Origin: Mesobacillus sp. S13
GTDB taxonomy: Bacteria; Bacillota; Bacilli; Bacillales; Cytobacillaceae
NCBI RefSeq assembly: GCF_020422885.1
Contig: NZ_CP084622.1
Span: 104,001 to 168,000, forward strand
Length of the DNA stretch: 64,000 nt
Direction of reading: 5' to 3'
Of the stretch, positions 12,964 through 21,921 are shown piece by piece (positions within the stretch are counted from its first letter, which is position 1; each line of letters opens with the position of its first letter). The notes beneath the pieces were generated by a model. The model saw only the letters and a program-made list of their open reading frames with translations, searched no databases and was not told where the DNA came from. The translations under genes and the position numbers were made by a program.

Positions 12964-13659
12964 ATGCCTTATCAGGTTATCATTCCTGCTGCGGGTCAGG
13001 GAAAGAGGATGGGAGCAGGAAAGAATAAATTGCTGCTCACATTGGAAGGTGTACCGATCCTGATCCATACACTCAGGGTGTTTGAAGCAGATGCTGAATG
13101 CACTGGCATCATTCTCGCCATCAGTCCGAATGATGAGCAACAGTTCAAGTCTTTATTGAACGAGTATGGTATACATAAGGTATCATCACTGGTCAATGGC
13201 GGAAAGGAACGCCAGGACAGTGTCTATAACGGTCTGAAAGCCGTCCATTCCCTGGATGGGATCGTGCTCGTCCATGACGCTGCCCGCCCATTCATAAAAA
13301 TGGAAACAATCCACAAACTTGTGGAGGCAGCAAGCAAAGATGGCGGGGCAATCGTGGCTGTTCCTGTTAAAGATACAATCAAGAAAGCGGTGGACGGTAC
13401 GGTAGCCGAAACAGTTGAGCGTTCAAGCTTATGGGCAGTCCAGACTCCGCAGGCTTTCCGCGCTTCCGTATTGCTTGAGGCGCATAACAAGGCAATGAGG
13501 GAACAATTCATTGGTACAGATGAATCAAGCCTTGTCGAACGAATCCCGCATCCAGTCAGCATCATCGAAGGGGACTATGATAATATTAAGCTGACAACAC
13601 CAGAAGATTTATATTTCGCAGAAGCGATTTTGCGGAAACGAAAAGAATCCAGTGTTTAA
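12964..13659 (+). CDS. ispD: IspD, 2-C-methyl-D-erythritol 4-phosphate cytidylyltransferase
   Basis: 231 residues. Third step of the MEP isoprenoid pathway, joining MEP and CTP. Family motifs present: the CTP loop PAAGQGKRMGAGKNK at the N-terminus, the VHDAARPF metal/substrate segment, and EGDYDNIKLTTPEDL near the C-terminus. The start ATG 12964 lies after AAAGGAG and gives the usual N-terminus; an upstream in-frame ATG (12913) would add 17 atypical residues. Followed after 42 nt by ispF, the usual pairing. Confidence 0.97.
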   Translation: MPYQVIIPAAGQGKRMGAGKNKLLLTLEGVPILIHTLRVFEADAECTGIILAISPNDEQQFKSLLNEYGIHKVSSLVNGGKERQDSVYNGLKAVHSLDGIVLVHDAARPFIKMETIHKLVEAASKDGGAIVAVPVKDTIKKAVDGTVAETVERSSLWAVQTPQAFRASVLLEAHNKAMREQFIGTDESSLVERIPHPVSIIEGDYDNIKLTTPEDLYFAEAILRKRKESSV

Positions 13660-13701
13660 GAGAATATATAAACAGCCTAATTTTAAAAGGAGTAATTCAC
13701 T

Positions 13702-14184
13702 ATGTTTCGTATTGGACAAGGTTTCGATGTACATCAATTGACGGAGGGCAGGCCGCTGATCATTGGCGGAATCACGATTCCATATGAAAAAGGACTGCTT
13801 GGGCACTCAGATGCCGATGTGCTTCTACATACAGTAGCTGATGCATGTCTTGGAGCAATCGGCGAAGGGGATATCGGCAGACATTTCCCGGATACTGACC
13901 CTGAATTCAAGGACGCCGATTCAGCTAAATTGCTTGAGCATGTGTGGAAGATTGTAAAGGAAAAAGGATACGAGCTTGTTAACATCGACTGCACGATCAT
14001 CGCCCAGCAACCCAAAATGGCACCGCATATTGAATCCATGCGTGAAAGGATTGCAGGGCTGCTTGAAGGGAATTCCGACCAGGTGAACGTCAAGGCGACG
14101 ACAACAGAAAAGCTGGGATTCCCGGGACGGGGAGAAGGCATAGCTTCTCAGGCAACCGTGTTGCTGAAGCAGACTGAGAAATAA
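13702..14184 (+). CDS. ispF: IspF, 2-C-methyl-D-erythritol 2,4-cyclodiphosphate synthase
   Basis: 160 residues, typical for the family. Makes the cyclic diphosphate two steps after IspD. Zinc-binding Asp and His are in GFDVHQL at the start and in [11 protein letters not shown]; the substrate segments are [15 protein letters not shown] and [13 protein letters not shown]. Site AAAGGAG before the ATG. Probably co-transcribed with ispD. Confidence 0.97.
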   Translation: MFRIGQGFDVHQLTEGRPLIIGGITIPYEKGLLGHSDADVLLHTVADACLGAIGEGDIGRHFPDTDPEFKDADSAKLLEHVWKIVKEKGYELVNIDCTIIAQQPKMAPHIESMRERIAGLLEGNSDQVNVKATTTEKLGFPGRGEGIASQATVLLKQTEK

Positions 14185-14257
14185 ATTCGGTGCTACTTCC
14201 GCTTTATATATCGATAATGATACAATAATGAACAGCTATATTAGAGGAGGATTCACT

Positions 14258-15715
14258 ATGTCATCAGATATCCGGGTGCGTTATGCCCCGAGTCCGACTG
14301 GACATTTACATATCGGGAATGCCCGTACTGCATTATTCAATTATCTATTCGCACGCAACAGAGGCGGAAAGTTCATCATCCGCATTGAAGATACAGATAA
14401 AAAACGAAATATCGAAGGCGGAGAGCAAAGCCAATTGAAGTACCTTCAGTGGCTTGGGATCGACTGGGATGAGAGCGTTGATGTGGGCGGCGAATACGGA
14501 CCATACCGCCAATCAGAGCGTAACCACATCTATGAGCAATACAATCAGGAGCTTCTTGAAAAAGGCCATGCCTATAAGTGCTACTGCACAGAGGAAGAAC
14601 TGGAGGCGGAGCGCGAAGAGCAGTCTGCCCGAAATGAGACGCCTCAATATTCCGGACGCTGCCGCAACCTGACAGCAGAACAGAAGGAGCAGTTTGAAAA
14701 AGAAGGACGCCAGCCGAGCCTTCGCTTCAAGGTGCCTGCAGGGCAGATCCTGAAGTTCGATGATATGGTAAAGGGCGACGTGAGCTTTGAATCAGACGGG
14801 ATGGGTGACTTTGTCATCGTTAAAAAAGACGGCACACCGACTTATAATTATGCGGTTGTCGTCGATGACCATCTGATGAAGATTTCCCACGTTCTTCGCG
14901 GGGATGATCACATCTCCAATACACCGAAGCAGCTTGTGATTTATGAAGCACTTGGCTGGGAGCCGCCGGTGTTCGGACATATGACACTGATTGTCAACGA
15001 AAGCCGCAAGAAGCTGAGCAAGCGTGATGAATCGATCATCCAGTTCATCGAGCAGTACGAGGAGCTTGGATATCTTCCAGAAGCTTTGTTCAACTTCATA
15101 ACATTGCTTGGATGGTCTCCATCTGGTGAAGAGGAGATTTATTCAAAGGATGAGTTCATCGAGATTTTTGACCCTGCCAGACTTTCAAAATCTCCTGCAC
15201 TCTTTGACCAGCAGAAGCTAGCCTGGATGAACAATCAATATATGAAAAAAGCAGACCTTGACAGGGTAGTTGAGCTTTCACTTCCACATCTCATCAAAGC
15301 TGGAAAGGTCAGCGAGAGCCGTTCAGCGGAAGAAGATGCCTGGGTTCGCGGCCTCATTTCCCTGTACCATGATAAAATGAGTTTCGGAGCGGAAATCGTC
15401 GAGATGTCGGATTTATTTTTCCGCGATGAGGTAAACTATGATGAAGAAGCAAAAGAAGTTCTTGCGGGCGAGCAGGTCCCTGAAGTGCTGAATGCGTTCC
15501 TCGGTGAAATCGATCAGCTTGAAGAATTCAAGGCGGATGGAATCAAGGCAGCGGTGAAGTCAGTCCAAAAGGGCACAGGCCATAAAGGCCAGAAGCTGTT
15601 CATGCCAATACGTGCGGCGGCGACAGGCCAGACACATGGACCGGACCTGATGCTTGCGATGGAACTGATCGGTAAAGACAAGGTCAAGGAAAGAGTCCAA
15701 AAACTATTGGGCTAA
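14258..15715 (+). CDS. gltX: GltX, glutamyl-tRNA synthetase
   Basis: 485 residues. Class I synthetase that in Bacillaceae charges tRNA-Glu and also mischarges tRNA-Gln for the amidotransferase route. Motifs: HIGH variant [10 protein letters not shown] near residue 17, and KMSKS variant KKLSKRDES near residue 252. Insert with the zinc-like cysteines CYCTEEE, then SGRCR. The C-terminal helical anticodon-binding part is complete. The start ATG 14258 sits after AGAGGAGG; the upstream ATG (14228) precedes the ribosome binding site. Downstream lies the cys T-box leader, so gltX and cysE are separate units. Confidence 0.97.
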   Translation: MSSDIRVRYAPSPTGHLHIGNARTALFNYLFARNRGGKFIIRIEDTDKKRNIEGGEQSQLKYLQWLGIDWDESVDVGGEYGPYRQSERNHIYEQYNQELLEKGHAYKCYCTEEELEAEREEQSARNETPQYSGRCRNLTAEQKEQFEKEGRQPSLRFKVPAGQILKFDDMVKGDVSFESDGMGDFVIVKKDGTPTYNYAVVVDDHLMKISHVLRGDDHISNTPKQLVIYEALGWEPPVFGHMTLIVNESRKKLSKRDESIIQFIEQYEELGYLPEALFNFITLLGWSPSGEEEIYSKDEFIEIFDPARLSKSPALFDQQKLAWMNNQYMKKADLDRVVELSLPHLIKAGKVSESRSAEEDAWVRGLISLYHDKMSFGAEIVEMSDLFFRDEVNYDEEAKEVLAGEQVPEVLNAFLGEIDQLEEFKADGIKAAVKSVQKGTGHKGQKLFMPIRAAATGQTHGPDLMLAMELIGKDKVKERVQKLLG

Positions 15716-15736
15716 TAACTTTTTAAGCTCTTTTAG

Positions 15737-15765
15737 TTAACAGAAACTAAAAAATGTAATATAGT
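15737..15765 (+). promoter_or_regulatory. Promoter of the cysE-cysS operon
   Basis: TTAACA at 15737-15742, exactly 17-bp spacer, TATAGT at 15760-15765. Transcription would start near 15772, just in front of the T-box leader. Confidence 0.78.
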
Positions 15766-15774
15766 AAGAGTAAT

Positions 15775-16044
15775 TCTATAAAACCAAAGTGTTGAAGAGG
15801 AAAAGTAGTAAGATGACGCTTTTTAGAGAGAACCATCACCGGCTGAAAGTGGTTCAGGCCTCTCATTTTTCGAAATGCGCCTCGGAGTCCCTTTGCGAAA
15901 AGGCCATCAGTGCCTGAGTAGTATCGGGCGGGACCTCCCGTTAACAGGTGAAAGTTGAGGTTATGCCGTTTCAAAGGCAGCCTAAACAGAGTGGAACCGC
16001 GCATACCAAGCGTCTCTGTCGTATACGACAGGGGCGCTTTTTTA
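15775..16044 (+). promoter_or_regulatory. T-box riboswitch leader, cysteine type
   Basis: A leader of about 270 nt with the conserved T-box sequence AGAGTGGAACCGCG at 15988-16001. An intrinsic terminator follows, stem AGCGTCTCTGTCGT / ACGACAGGGGCGCT with a T-run (16009-16044). The T-box can pair as antiterminator when uncharged tRNA binds. The likely specifier codon is TGC (Cys) at 15876-15878 in the stem I loop; I infer this from position and from the downstream cysE-cysS, not from a full fold. The same regulation is known for B. subtilis cysES. Small ORFs across the leader are spurious. Confidence 0.92.
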
Positions 16045-16069
16045 TATGTGTACTGGCAGGCAAGTTAGG

Positions 16070-16175
16070 GTATGTGCCCCAAAAAGCCGGCACAAAGAGA
16101 TTACGGTCACATAAACAAGGAATATGTGCCCGAAAAAAACGAGACGTTGAGATACGGTCACATAAATCCCAAATA
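16070..16175 (+). repeat. Two-unit 52-bp repeat between the T-box and cysE
   Basis: Two similar units start with ATGTGCCC at 16072 and 16124 (52 bp apart) and each carries ACGGTCACATAAA (16103 and 16154). Within each unit ATGTGCCC and GGTCACAT form near-perfect inverted arms, so each can fold as a hairpin. It lies between the T-box terminator and the cysE ribosome binding site and contains no gene. Confidence 0.75.
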
Positions 16176-16262
16176 GTAAGGCTATAACCCAATGTCAGCT
16201 TTAAAGGTGCTCATTATTGAGCAATGACTAGAATGTATTTTTAAAAGAAGGAGGATTTCACC

Positions 16263-16949
16263 ATGTTTAAGATGATGAAGGAAGACATAGATGTTGTTTT
16301 TGATCAGGATCCTTCCGCCAGGAGCGCGCTGGAAGTGGTCTTGACCTACGCAGGCCTGCACGCGATATGGGCCCATCGTTTCGCACATGCTTTTTACAAG
16401 CGGAAGTTTTATTTTATCGCAAGGGCTATATCGCAAATCAGCCGGTTTTTCACGGGGGTAGAAATCCATCCGGGAGCCAAGATTGGCAGACGTTTTTTCA
16501 TCGACCATGGAATGGGGGTCGTCATTGGCGAAACGTGTGAGATTGGTGATAATGTGACGGTGTTCCAGGGAGTGACCCTGGGCGGTACGGGCAAAGAAAA
16601 AGGCAAACGCCACCCGACGGTAAAAGATAATGCCTTGATTGCGACCGGGGCTAAGGTTTTAGGTTCGATTACGATTGGGGAGAATTCTAAAGTGGGCGCA
16701 GGATCTGTTGTCCTGAAAGATGTTCCTCCGAACTCCACTGTTGTCGGCATCCCGGGCAAAATCGTCATCCAGGACGGCGTCAGAGTCAAAAAGGATTTCA
16801 ATCATCGCGATCTGCCGGATCCTGTGGCGGATCGATGTCAGGAAATCGAAATGGAATTAGTGAAATTGAAAAAAGAACTTGAATTAGTCAAATTACATGA
16901 AGAACTTGAAGCTGCCAAGCAGGGAAGGGGCATGGAAAATGGGAATTAA
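16263..16949 (+). CDS. cysE: CysE, serine O-acetyltransferase
   Basis: 228 residues. Makes O-acetylserine from serine and acetyl-CoA, the entry to cysteine synthesis. The N-terminal helical part has [19 protein letters not shown]. The left-handed beta-helix of hexapeptide repeats (about 60-165) includes [20 protein letters not shown] with the catalytic Asp-His pair, and [19 protein letters not shown] charged coiled tail of about 45 residues ([20 protein letters not shown]) follows. ATG has AAGGAGG upstream. It overlaps cysS by 11 nt. Regulated by the upstream T-box. Confidence 0.96.
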   Translation: MFKMMKEDIDVVFDQDPSARSALEVVLTYAGLHAIWAHRFAHAFYKRKFYFIARAISQISRFFTGVEIHPGAKIGRRFFIDHGMGVVIGETCEIGDNVTVFQGVTLGGTGKEKGKRHPTVKDNALIATGAKVLGSITIGENSKVGAGSVVLKDVPPNSTVVGIPGKIVIQDGVRVKKDFNHRDLPDPVADRCQEIEMELVKLKKELELVKLHEELEAAKQGRGMENGN

Positions 16950-18336
16950 AATTTATAATACACTCACTCGAAATAAGGAAGAGTTTATCCCCTTAGAAGA
17001 GGGAAAAGTGAAAATGTATGTTTGCGGTCCTACCGTCTATAACTATATCCACATTGGCAATGCCCGTCCGGCGATCGTTTTCGATACGGTCCGCCGCTAT
17101 CTTGAATTCCGCGGCTATGATGTCCGCTTTGTTTCGAACTTCACTGATGTCGATGACAAGCTGATCAAAGCAGCGAATGAACTAGGTGAAGACGTACCGA
17201 CAATTGCCCAACGTTTCATCAACGCCTATTTTGATGATGTTCACGCACTTGGCTGCAAGACAGCTGATGCTCACCCTAGGGTAACGGAAACCATGGATCT
17301 GATTATTGAATTCATCAGCGCGTTGATTGAAAAGGGCTTTGCCTATGAATCAGGCGGAGACGTGTACTATCGCACGAGAGAATTTAAAGAATACGGCAAG
17401 CTTTCCCATCAATCCATCGAAGAGCTGAAAGTTGGAGCGAGGATTCAGGTGGGCGAAAAGAAGCAGGACGCGCTTGATTTTGTGCTATGGAAATCGGCTA
17501 AAGAAGGCGAGATTTCCTGGGATAGTCCTTGGGGAAAAGGCCGTCCAGGCTGGCATATTGAGTGCTCGGCAATGGCCCGCGAATATCTTGGAGATACAAT
17601 TGATATCCATGCTGGCGGACAGGATCTCGCTTTCCCGCACCATGAAAATGAAATCGCCCAGTCAGAGGCTTTGACAGGAAAGACATTTGCCCGCTACTGG
17701 ATGCATAATGGATACATCAATATTGATAATGAAAAGATGTCCAAGTCACTTGGCAATTTTGTCACAGTGCATGACATCATTAAACAAGTTGATCCCCAGG
17801 TATTAAGATTTTTCATGATTTCAGTTCATTACCGGAATCCGATCAACTACAGCCAGGAGCTGCTTGAAAAGACCAAGGCTGCCTTCGATCGTTTGAAGAC
17901 TTCTTATCAAAACCTGAAGCACCGCCTTGGAGCAAGCGCGAACCTTACCGATGATAACCAGGAATGGATGGATAAAATCGCCGGTCTTCGTGAGCAATTC
18001 ATCAAGGATATGGATGATGACTTCAACACAGCCAATGGAGTATCCACCCTGTTTGAGCTTTCGAAGCTATCCAATCTGTACTTGATGGAGAAAAACACTT
18101 CCGAGGAAGTCATCCATGCATTCATGAATGAATTTGAGACATTGTTCGAAGTTCTCGGCCTCTCGTTAAAAGACGAAGAATTGCTTGACGAAGAGATCGA
18201 AGCCTTGATTGAAAAGCGTACACAGGCACGCAAGGACAGGAATTTCCAGCTTGCGGATGAAATTCGTGACCAGCTGAAGGAAATGAAAATCATCATCGAA
18301 GACACTCCGCAAGGCATCAGATGGAAAAGAGGCTAA
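16939..18336 (+). CDS. cysS: CysS, cysteinyl-tRNA synthetase
   Basis: 465 residues. Class I synthetase charging tRNA-Cys. The zinc/substrate cysteine lies in [19 protein letters not shown], which also has the HIGH variant HIGN. KMSKS is intact (KMSKSLGN), and GWHIECSAM and [15 protein letters not shown] supply the remaining zinc ligands. Start ATG 16939 lies inside the end of cysE, after a GGGAAGGGG site; the overlap suggests translational coupling. Its product uses the cysteine whose synthesis cysE starts, and both answer to the same T-box. Confidence 0.97.
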   Translation: MGIKIYNTLTRNKEEFIPLEEGKVKMYVCGPTVYNYIHIGNARPAIVFDTVRRYLEFRGYDVRFVSNFTDVDDKLIKAANELGEDVPTIAQRFINAYFDDVHALGCKTADAHPRVTETMDLIIEFISALIEKGFAYESGGDVYYRTREFKEYGKLSHQSIEELKVGARIQVGEKKQDALDFVLWKSAKEGEISWDSPWGKGRPGWHIECSAMAREYLGDTIDIHAGGQDLAFPHHENEIAQSEALTGKTFARYWMHNGYINIDNEKMSKSLGNFVTVHDIIKQVDPQVLRFFMISVHYRNPINYSQELLEKTKAAFDRLKTSYQNLKHRLGASANLTDDNQEWMDKIAGLREQFIKDMDDDFNTANGVSTLFELSKLSNLYLMEKNTSEEVIHAFMNEFETLFEVLGLSLKDEELLDEEIEALIEKRTQARKDRNFQLADEIRDQLKEMKIIIEDTPQGIRWKRG

Positions 18337-18744
18337 ATGATGCTGCATTACGAACACAAAGTAGATGAAAAACAATTGAATAGCCTTGCCCTTGCTTACA
18401 TGGGTGATGCCGTATATGAACTGTATGTCCGGCATCACCTGCTGCAAAGCGGCAAGGTCCGGCCAAACAAGCTGCATAAAGAAGCGACCGCTTATGTTTC
18501 GGCAAAATCGCAGGCGAAATACCTTCACAAGCTTATCGAAATGGAGAAGCTGTCCGAAGCGGAAATAACGATTGTAAAAAGGGGCCGGAATGCAAAGTCA
18601 GGATCTGTCCCGAGAAACACCGATGTCCAAACATACCGTTACAGTACAGCCTTTGAGGCCTTGATTGGTTTTTTGTATCTGGCAGGCGATGAGAAACGGA
18701 TAGAAGAACTGATTTCCACAATATTTGCACTTGCTGAAGAATAG
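18337..18744 (+). CDS. mrnC: MrnC, mini-ribonuclease III
   Basis: 135 residues. An RNase III-like nuclease without a double-strand-binding domain; in B. subtilis it matures the ends of 23S rRNA. The RNase III signature is [16 protein letters not shown] with the catalytic Asp, and the second acidic site lies in [14 protein letters not shown]. The ATG follows the cysS stop directly, with no spacing, so translation is likely coupled. Position after cysS is standard for Bacillaceae. Confidence 0.96.
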   Translation: MMLHYEHKVDEKQLNSLALAYMGDAVYELYVRHHLLQSGKVRPNKLHKEATAYVSAKSQAKYLHKLIEMEKLSEAEITIVKRGRNAKSGSVPRNTDVQTYRYSTAFEALIGFLYLAGDEKRIEELISTIFALAEE

Positions 18745-18761
18745 AAGGGAGGAAAGATTCC

Positions 18762-19769
18762 ATGAGCCAGAAACAGAACCGGAATACTAGGCAAAAGCCA
18801 GTTGATGATAAAAAGCGGAAGCCGGCGCGGAACCAGGGCCAAAGGCAGGATGATAAGCCTAAAAACAGAACAGCCAGAGGCCAGGACCAGAAACATGAGG
18901 CAAGACATGACCAAAAACATGAGCCAAGGCGAGATAGAAAACATGAGCCAAGGAAAGACCAGAAACGCGAGCCAAAACGTGACCGGAAGCAAGGGCAAAA
19001 ACCTGACCAAATTCAAGAACAAAACGAAAACCAGGATTACATAATCGGGAAGAATCCGGTGATCGAAGCCTTGAAATCAGAGCGTGACATCAACAAAATC
19101 TTGATTGCAGAGGGCTCGCAAAGCGGGCAGATGCAGCAAGTCATCGGAATGGCGAAGGAAGCCAATGTCATCGTCCAATTCGTTCCGAAGAAGAAGATCG
19201 ACCAGCTTGCTGATGGCAATCATCAGGGTGTCATCGCTCAGGTTGCAGCGTATGAATATGCAGAGATTGATGATTTGTTCGCTTTAGCCGAAAAGAAAAA
19301 TGAGGCACCTTTCTTCTTGCTTCTCGATGAAATTGAAGACCCCCACAACCTGGGCTCGATCATGAGGACAGCGGATGCCTCGGGAGCACACGGGATCATC
19401 ATTCCAAAGAGGCGAGCAGTTGGGCTGACCGCGACAGTAGCCAAACTATCTACAGGCGCAATCGAATATATTCCGGTTGCGAGAGTCACGAATATGGCAC
19501 AGACCATCGATGAATTGAAGGAACGCGGTGTCTGGATAGCCGGAACGGATGCATCGGCAAAACAGGATTTTCGTCAAATGGATGGAACATTGCCTCTTGG
19601 CCTGGTAATTGGCAGCGAGGGAAAAGGCATGGGAAGATTGATTAGGGACAAATGTGATTTTCTATTAAGCCTTCCAATGGTTGGACATGTAACTTCCTTG
19701 AATGCATCAGTGGCTGCGGCACTCCTGATGTATGAAGTCCATCGTAAACGACAACCATTAGGGGAATAG
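18762..19769 (+). CDS. rlmB: RlmB-type SpoU rRNA 2'-O-methyltransferase with a long repeat tail at the N-terminus
   Basis: 335 residues. The core begins near residue 92 (YIIGKNPVIEAL) and is a complete SpoU/TrmH enzyme: substrate-binding domain to about 165, then the knotted SAM domain with motifs NLGSIMRTADASGAHG, IGSEGKGMGRLI and LPMVGHVTSLNASVAAAL. The family methylates a guanosine of 23S rRNA. Unusual is the first ~90 residues: very basic and polar, with five tandem octapeptides (residues 42-81, consensus D-Q/R-K-H-E-P-R-R/K) coded by 24-nt DNA repeats. The remembered B. subtilis homologue is about 249 residues and lacks this tail. The ATG has GGGAGG upstream, so the tail is probably translated. 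Confidence 0.95.
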   Translation: MSQKQNRNTRQKPVDDKKRKPARNQGQRQDDKPKNRTARGQDQKHEARHDQKHEPRRDRKHEPRKDQKREPKRDRKQGQKPDQIQEQNENQDYIIGKNPVIEALKSERDINKILIAEGSQSGQMQQVIGMAKEANVIVQFVPKKKIDQLADGNHQGVIAQVAAYEYAEIDDLFALAEKKNEAPFFLLLDEIEDPHNLGSIMRTADASGAHGIIIPKRRAVGLTATVAKLSTGAIEYIPVARVTNMAQTIDELKERGVWIAGTDASAKQDFRQMDGTLPLGLVIGSEGKGMGRLIRDKCDFLLSLPMVGHVTSLNASVAAALLMYEVHRKRQPLGE

Positions 19770-19771
19770 GG

Positions 19772-20281
19772 ATGGATATCCTGCTTGTTGACGGCTACAA
19801 TATCATTGGCGCATGGCCGGAGCTGGTCAGCTTGAAGAAGAAAGAGCTTTCCGCCGCCAGGGACCGGCTGGTGGAAATCATGGCAGAGTACCAGGCGTAT
19901 ACCGGCTATCGCGTCATCATTGTTTTTGACGCTCATTTTGTATCAGGAACGCAAAAGAAATATAGAAATTATAAAGTGGAAGTTATTTTTACAAAAGAAA
20001 ATGAAACAGCTGATGAACGAATTGAAAGGCTGGCGATCGACCTAAGTAACCGCAAAACACAGATTCACGTAGCCACCTCTGACTATACTGAGCAATGGGC
20101 CATTTTTGGACAGGGAGCCTTGAGGAAATCAGCGAGGGAGCTGCTTAATGAAACAAATTTAATCAGCAAAAAAATCGAGAAAAGCGTGAAAGTAATCCAG
20201 GAAAAGAAGCCAAGTGCCAAGATTCCGCTTACAAAAGAAGTGGCAGAAATTTTTGAAAAATGGCGCAGAGGAGAGCAATGA
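19772..20281 (+). CDS. yacP: YacP (Rae1), ribosome-associated NYN endoribonuclease
   Basis: 169 residues. NYN/PIN-like fold: DILLVDGYNIIGAWPEL carries the first catalytic Asp, VIIVFDAHFV the second, and HVATSDYTEQWAIFGQGALR the third. In B. subtilis this protein, Rae1, cleaves mRNA in the ribosomal A site. The ATG is 2 nt after rlmB. It lies at the end of the cysE-cysS-mrnC-rlmB-yacP run, which mixes cysteine supply and RNA maturation. The sigH promoter overlaps its stop region. Confidence 0.95.
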   Translation: MDILLVDGYNIIGAWPELVSLKKKELSAARDRLVEIMAEYQAYTGYRVIIVFDAHFVSGTQKKYRNYKVEVIFTKENETADERIERLAIDLSNRKTQIHVATSDYTEQWAIFGQGALRKSARELLNETNLISKKIEKSVKVIQEKKPSAKIPLTKEVAEIFEKWRRGEQ

Positions 20282-20285
20282 CCTG

Positions 20286-20315
20286 TTGACGCCTTAAAAA
20301 AGCCTGCTGTATAAT
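20286..20315 (+). promoter_or_regulatory. sigH promoter
   Basis: TTGACG at 20286-20291, 18-bp spacer, TATAAT at 20310-20315, 34 bp before the sigH start. No clear AbrB site was resolved. Confidence 0.8.
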
Positions 20316-20349
20316 ATTTCTAACTGTATGTGCGGGCGGGGGGATCGAA

Positions 20350-21000
20350 ATGAGTGCTGACATCGGGAATCGTTTAAATGACGCTTATTTATTGCTGGAA
20401 GATGAAGAAATTGTAGAAGCAGTTCACAGAGGAGAAAGTGATGCACTTGATTTTCTGATTCACAAATACAGGAATTTTGTCCGGGCGAAAGCACGTTCAT
20501 ATTTCCTGATTGGAGCAGATAAAGAGGACATCGTGCAGGAAGGAATGATCGGGCTATATAAAGCGATCCGTGATTTCCGGGAGGACAAGCTAACATCATT
20601 CAAAGCATTTGCAGAACTATGCATTACCCGTCAGATCATTACGGCCATCAAGACGGCCACAAGGCAAAAACACATCCCGCTTAACTCCTATGTCTCCCTG
20701 GACAAGCCGATTTATGATGAAGAATCGGACAGGACACTGATGGATGTTTTATCCGGAGCCAAAGTGATGGACCCCGAAGAGTTATTTATCAATCAGGAAG
20801 AATTTGACCAGATTGAAGTGAAAATGTCTGAGCTGCTTAGTGATCTTGAGCGAAAAGTGCTCGCATTATATTTGGACGGTCAATCCTACCAGGAAATTTC
20901 CGAAGAGCTGAATCGCCATGTCAAGTCAATCGACAATGCGCTTCAGCGTGTGAAGCGGAAGCTTGAGCGGTATCTTGAGCTGAGAGAACTGTCGGTGTAG
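20350..21000 (+). CDS. sigH: SigH, RNA polymerase sigma factor for the transition state and early sporulation
   Basis: 216 residues, usual length 218. Region 2 is clear: DALDFLIHKYRNFVRAKARSY, then EDIVQEGMIGLYKAIRDF (core binding) and FAELCITRQIITAIKTATRQ (-10 recognition). Region 4 has LSDLERKVLALYLDGQSYQE and the helix-turn-helix NRHVKSIDNALQRVKRKLER. ATG 20350 has GGGGGG upstream. Its presence at this place, between yacP and rpmGB, is standard for Bacillaceae and suggests an endospore former. Confidence 0.97.
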   Translation: MSADIGNRLNDAYLLLEDEEIVEAVHRGESDALDFLIHKYRNFVRAKARSYFLIGADKEDIVQEGMIGLYKAIRDFREDKLTSFKAFAELCITRQIITAIKTATRQKHIPLNSYVSLDKPIYDEESDRTLMDVLSGAKVMDPEELFINQEEFDQIEVKMSELLSDLERKVLALYLDGQSYQEISEELNRHVKSIDNALQRVKRKLERYLELRELSV

Positions 21001-21074
21001 GCTGAATTGCCGCAAAATAGCCACAAAACTGACTTTTTGGTATATGAAATTATTAATTTTTCATTTAGATAATT

Positions 21075-21253
21075 GGCCAGCTCCAGCGCCTAGCCAGTTT
21101 TCATCCTCGAGAGGCTTCTTCGAGTATCTTGCGAGAAGCGTTAGCTTTGAGCAGCTCGAGACGCTTCGGTCCTGCCAATGAAGTCAAAGAACGACTTCAC
21201 TGTCAGGCCCTCCAGCGCTTGTCGGGGCAGAACAAGGCGCTTACGCTTTTCTA
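21075..21253 (+). repeat. Dispersed intergenic repeat element of the AGCTCCAGCGCC type
   Basis: This fills the gap between sigH and rpmGB. It begins with AGCTCCAGCGCCTAGCC near 21079 and ends with AAGGCGCTTACGCTTTT. Ends pair (AGCGCCT with AGGCGCT). Inside, TGAAGTC / GACTTCA form the core of a long hairpin at about 21172-21211, closed by CCTG / CAGG. From memory, sequences of this type (AGCTCCAGCGCC ... TCCAGCGCTTGTCGG ... AAGGCGCTT) occur in many copies between genes in Bacillus-like genomes. A stretch at about 21106-21155, with two near copies of the CTCGAGA(G/C)GCTTC segment, looks like an internal duplication or insertion. No coding capacity. Confidence 0.75.
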
Positions 21254-21358
21254 TTATTGACACAAGCTATCAGCCGTGGTATCTTTTTAAAGATATAATA
21301 GATGGCGGTTTCATGGCATCAGATTGAAATCAGCCTGTTGAAGCGGGTGTGAGTGTCA

Positions 21359-21508
21359 ATGAATAACAAAGTGACTCTTGCTTGTCAGGAATGCGGTTCC
21401 CGCAATTATTCCACAACGAGCAACAAGCAAACGCAAACAGAACGACTGGAGCTGAAAAAGTACTGCAGCAACTGCGGTGCCCATACAGTTCATAAGGAAA
21501 CGAAATAA
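21359..21508 (+). CDS. rpmGB: 50S ribosomal protein L33, zinc-binding form
   Basis: 49 residues beginning [17 protein letters not shown] and ending HTVHKETK. It keeps both zinc-binding pairs: Cys9/Cys12 and Cys36/Cys39. It is the short L33 that in Bacillaceae precedes secE and nusG. The ribosome binding site before the ATG is weak (GGGTGTGAG), unlike its neighbours. It is shorter than common ORF cut-offs and easily missed. Confidence 0.93.
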   Translation: MNNKVTLACQECGSRNYSTTSNKQTQTERLELKKYCSNCGAHTVHKETK

Positions 21509-21559
21509 GGTTTTCAGATAGATCATCATATGGAATCCCGATAAGTTGGAGGTTACAAA

Positions 21560-21742
21560 ATGCAGCGCATCACTAATTTTTTCAGTGAAGTTGGACGTGA
21601 AATGAGGAAGGTCAGCTGGCCTAGACGCAAAGAACTGACTCGCTACACGATTACGGTTCTGTCTACAGTTGCTTTTGCCGCTCTATTCTTCGCAGTGTTA
21701 GACCTTGGTATTTCTGAATTGATTCGCATAATTCTTGAATAA
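21560..21742 (+). CDS. secE: SecE, preprotein translocase subunit
   Basis: 60 residues, typical of the short Bacillus form. An amphipathic N-terminal helix (residues 1-25, with EVGREMRKVSWPRRKEL) contains the family VxWP core. A single membrane segment (about 30-52) follows. Binds SecY in the membrane. AAGTTGGAGG upstream of the ATG. Lies between rpmGB and nusG. Confidence 0.96.
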   Translation: MQRITNFFSEVGREMRKVSWPRRKELTRYTITVLSTVAFAALFFAVLDLGISELIRIILE

Positions 21743-21793
21743 CCAATACGTACTCATGGTATAATGGAAAATATAAACGCAGGACAAGTTTAA

Positions 21794-21816
21794 AAGCCCG
21801 GATAACGGGTTTTTTA
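21794..21816 (+). terminator. Terminator or attenuator in front of nusG
   Basis: Small stem AAGCCCG / CGGGTTT (one G-T wobble) with loop GATAA, followed by a T-run. A possible promoter lies just upstream (TTGAAT 21735-21740, TATAAT 21760-21765, spacer 19 bp, longer than optimal). If both work, transcripts from this promoter meet the terminator before nusG, which would be attenuation. Confidence 0.55.
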
Positions 21817-21921
21817 TTTGCTTGAAAAAAATTCGCATTCAATGCCGGGGCTTCAGTGTACACATACGGTAACGCCCGGGCGTCTGGAAATGGGGAGGGA
21901 CGGACGAATTAGTCCTCGATG

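Noticed and set aside
15747..16192. ORFs on both strands between gltX and cysE
   Set aside because: They cover the T-box leader and its terminator; sequence constraint there is explained by RNA structure.
21257..21299. Promoter TTGACA (21257) with TATAAT (21294) before rpmGB
   Set aside because: The two boxes are about 31 bp apart, too far to work together, and no -35 fits the TATAAT at 17 bp.
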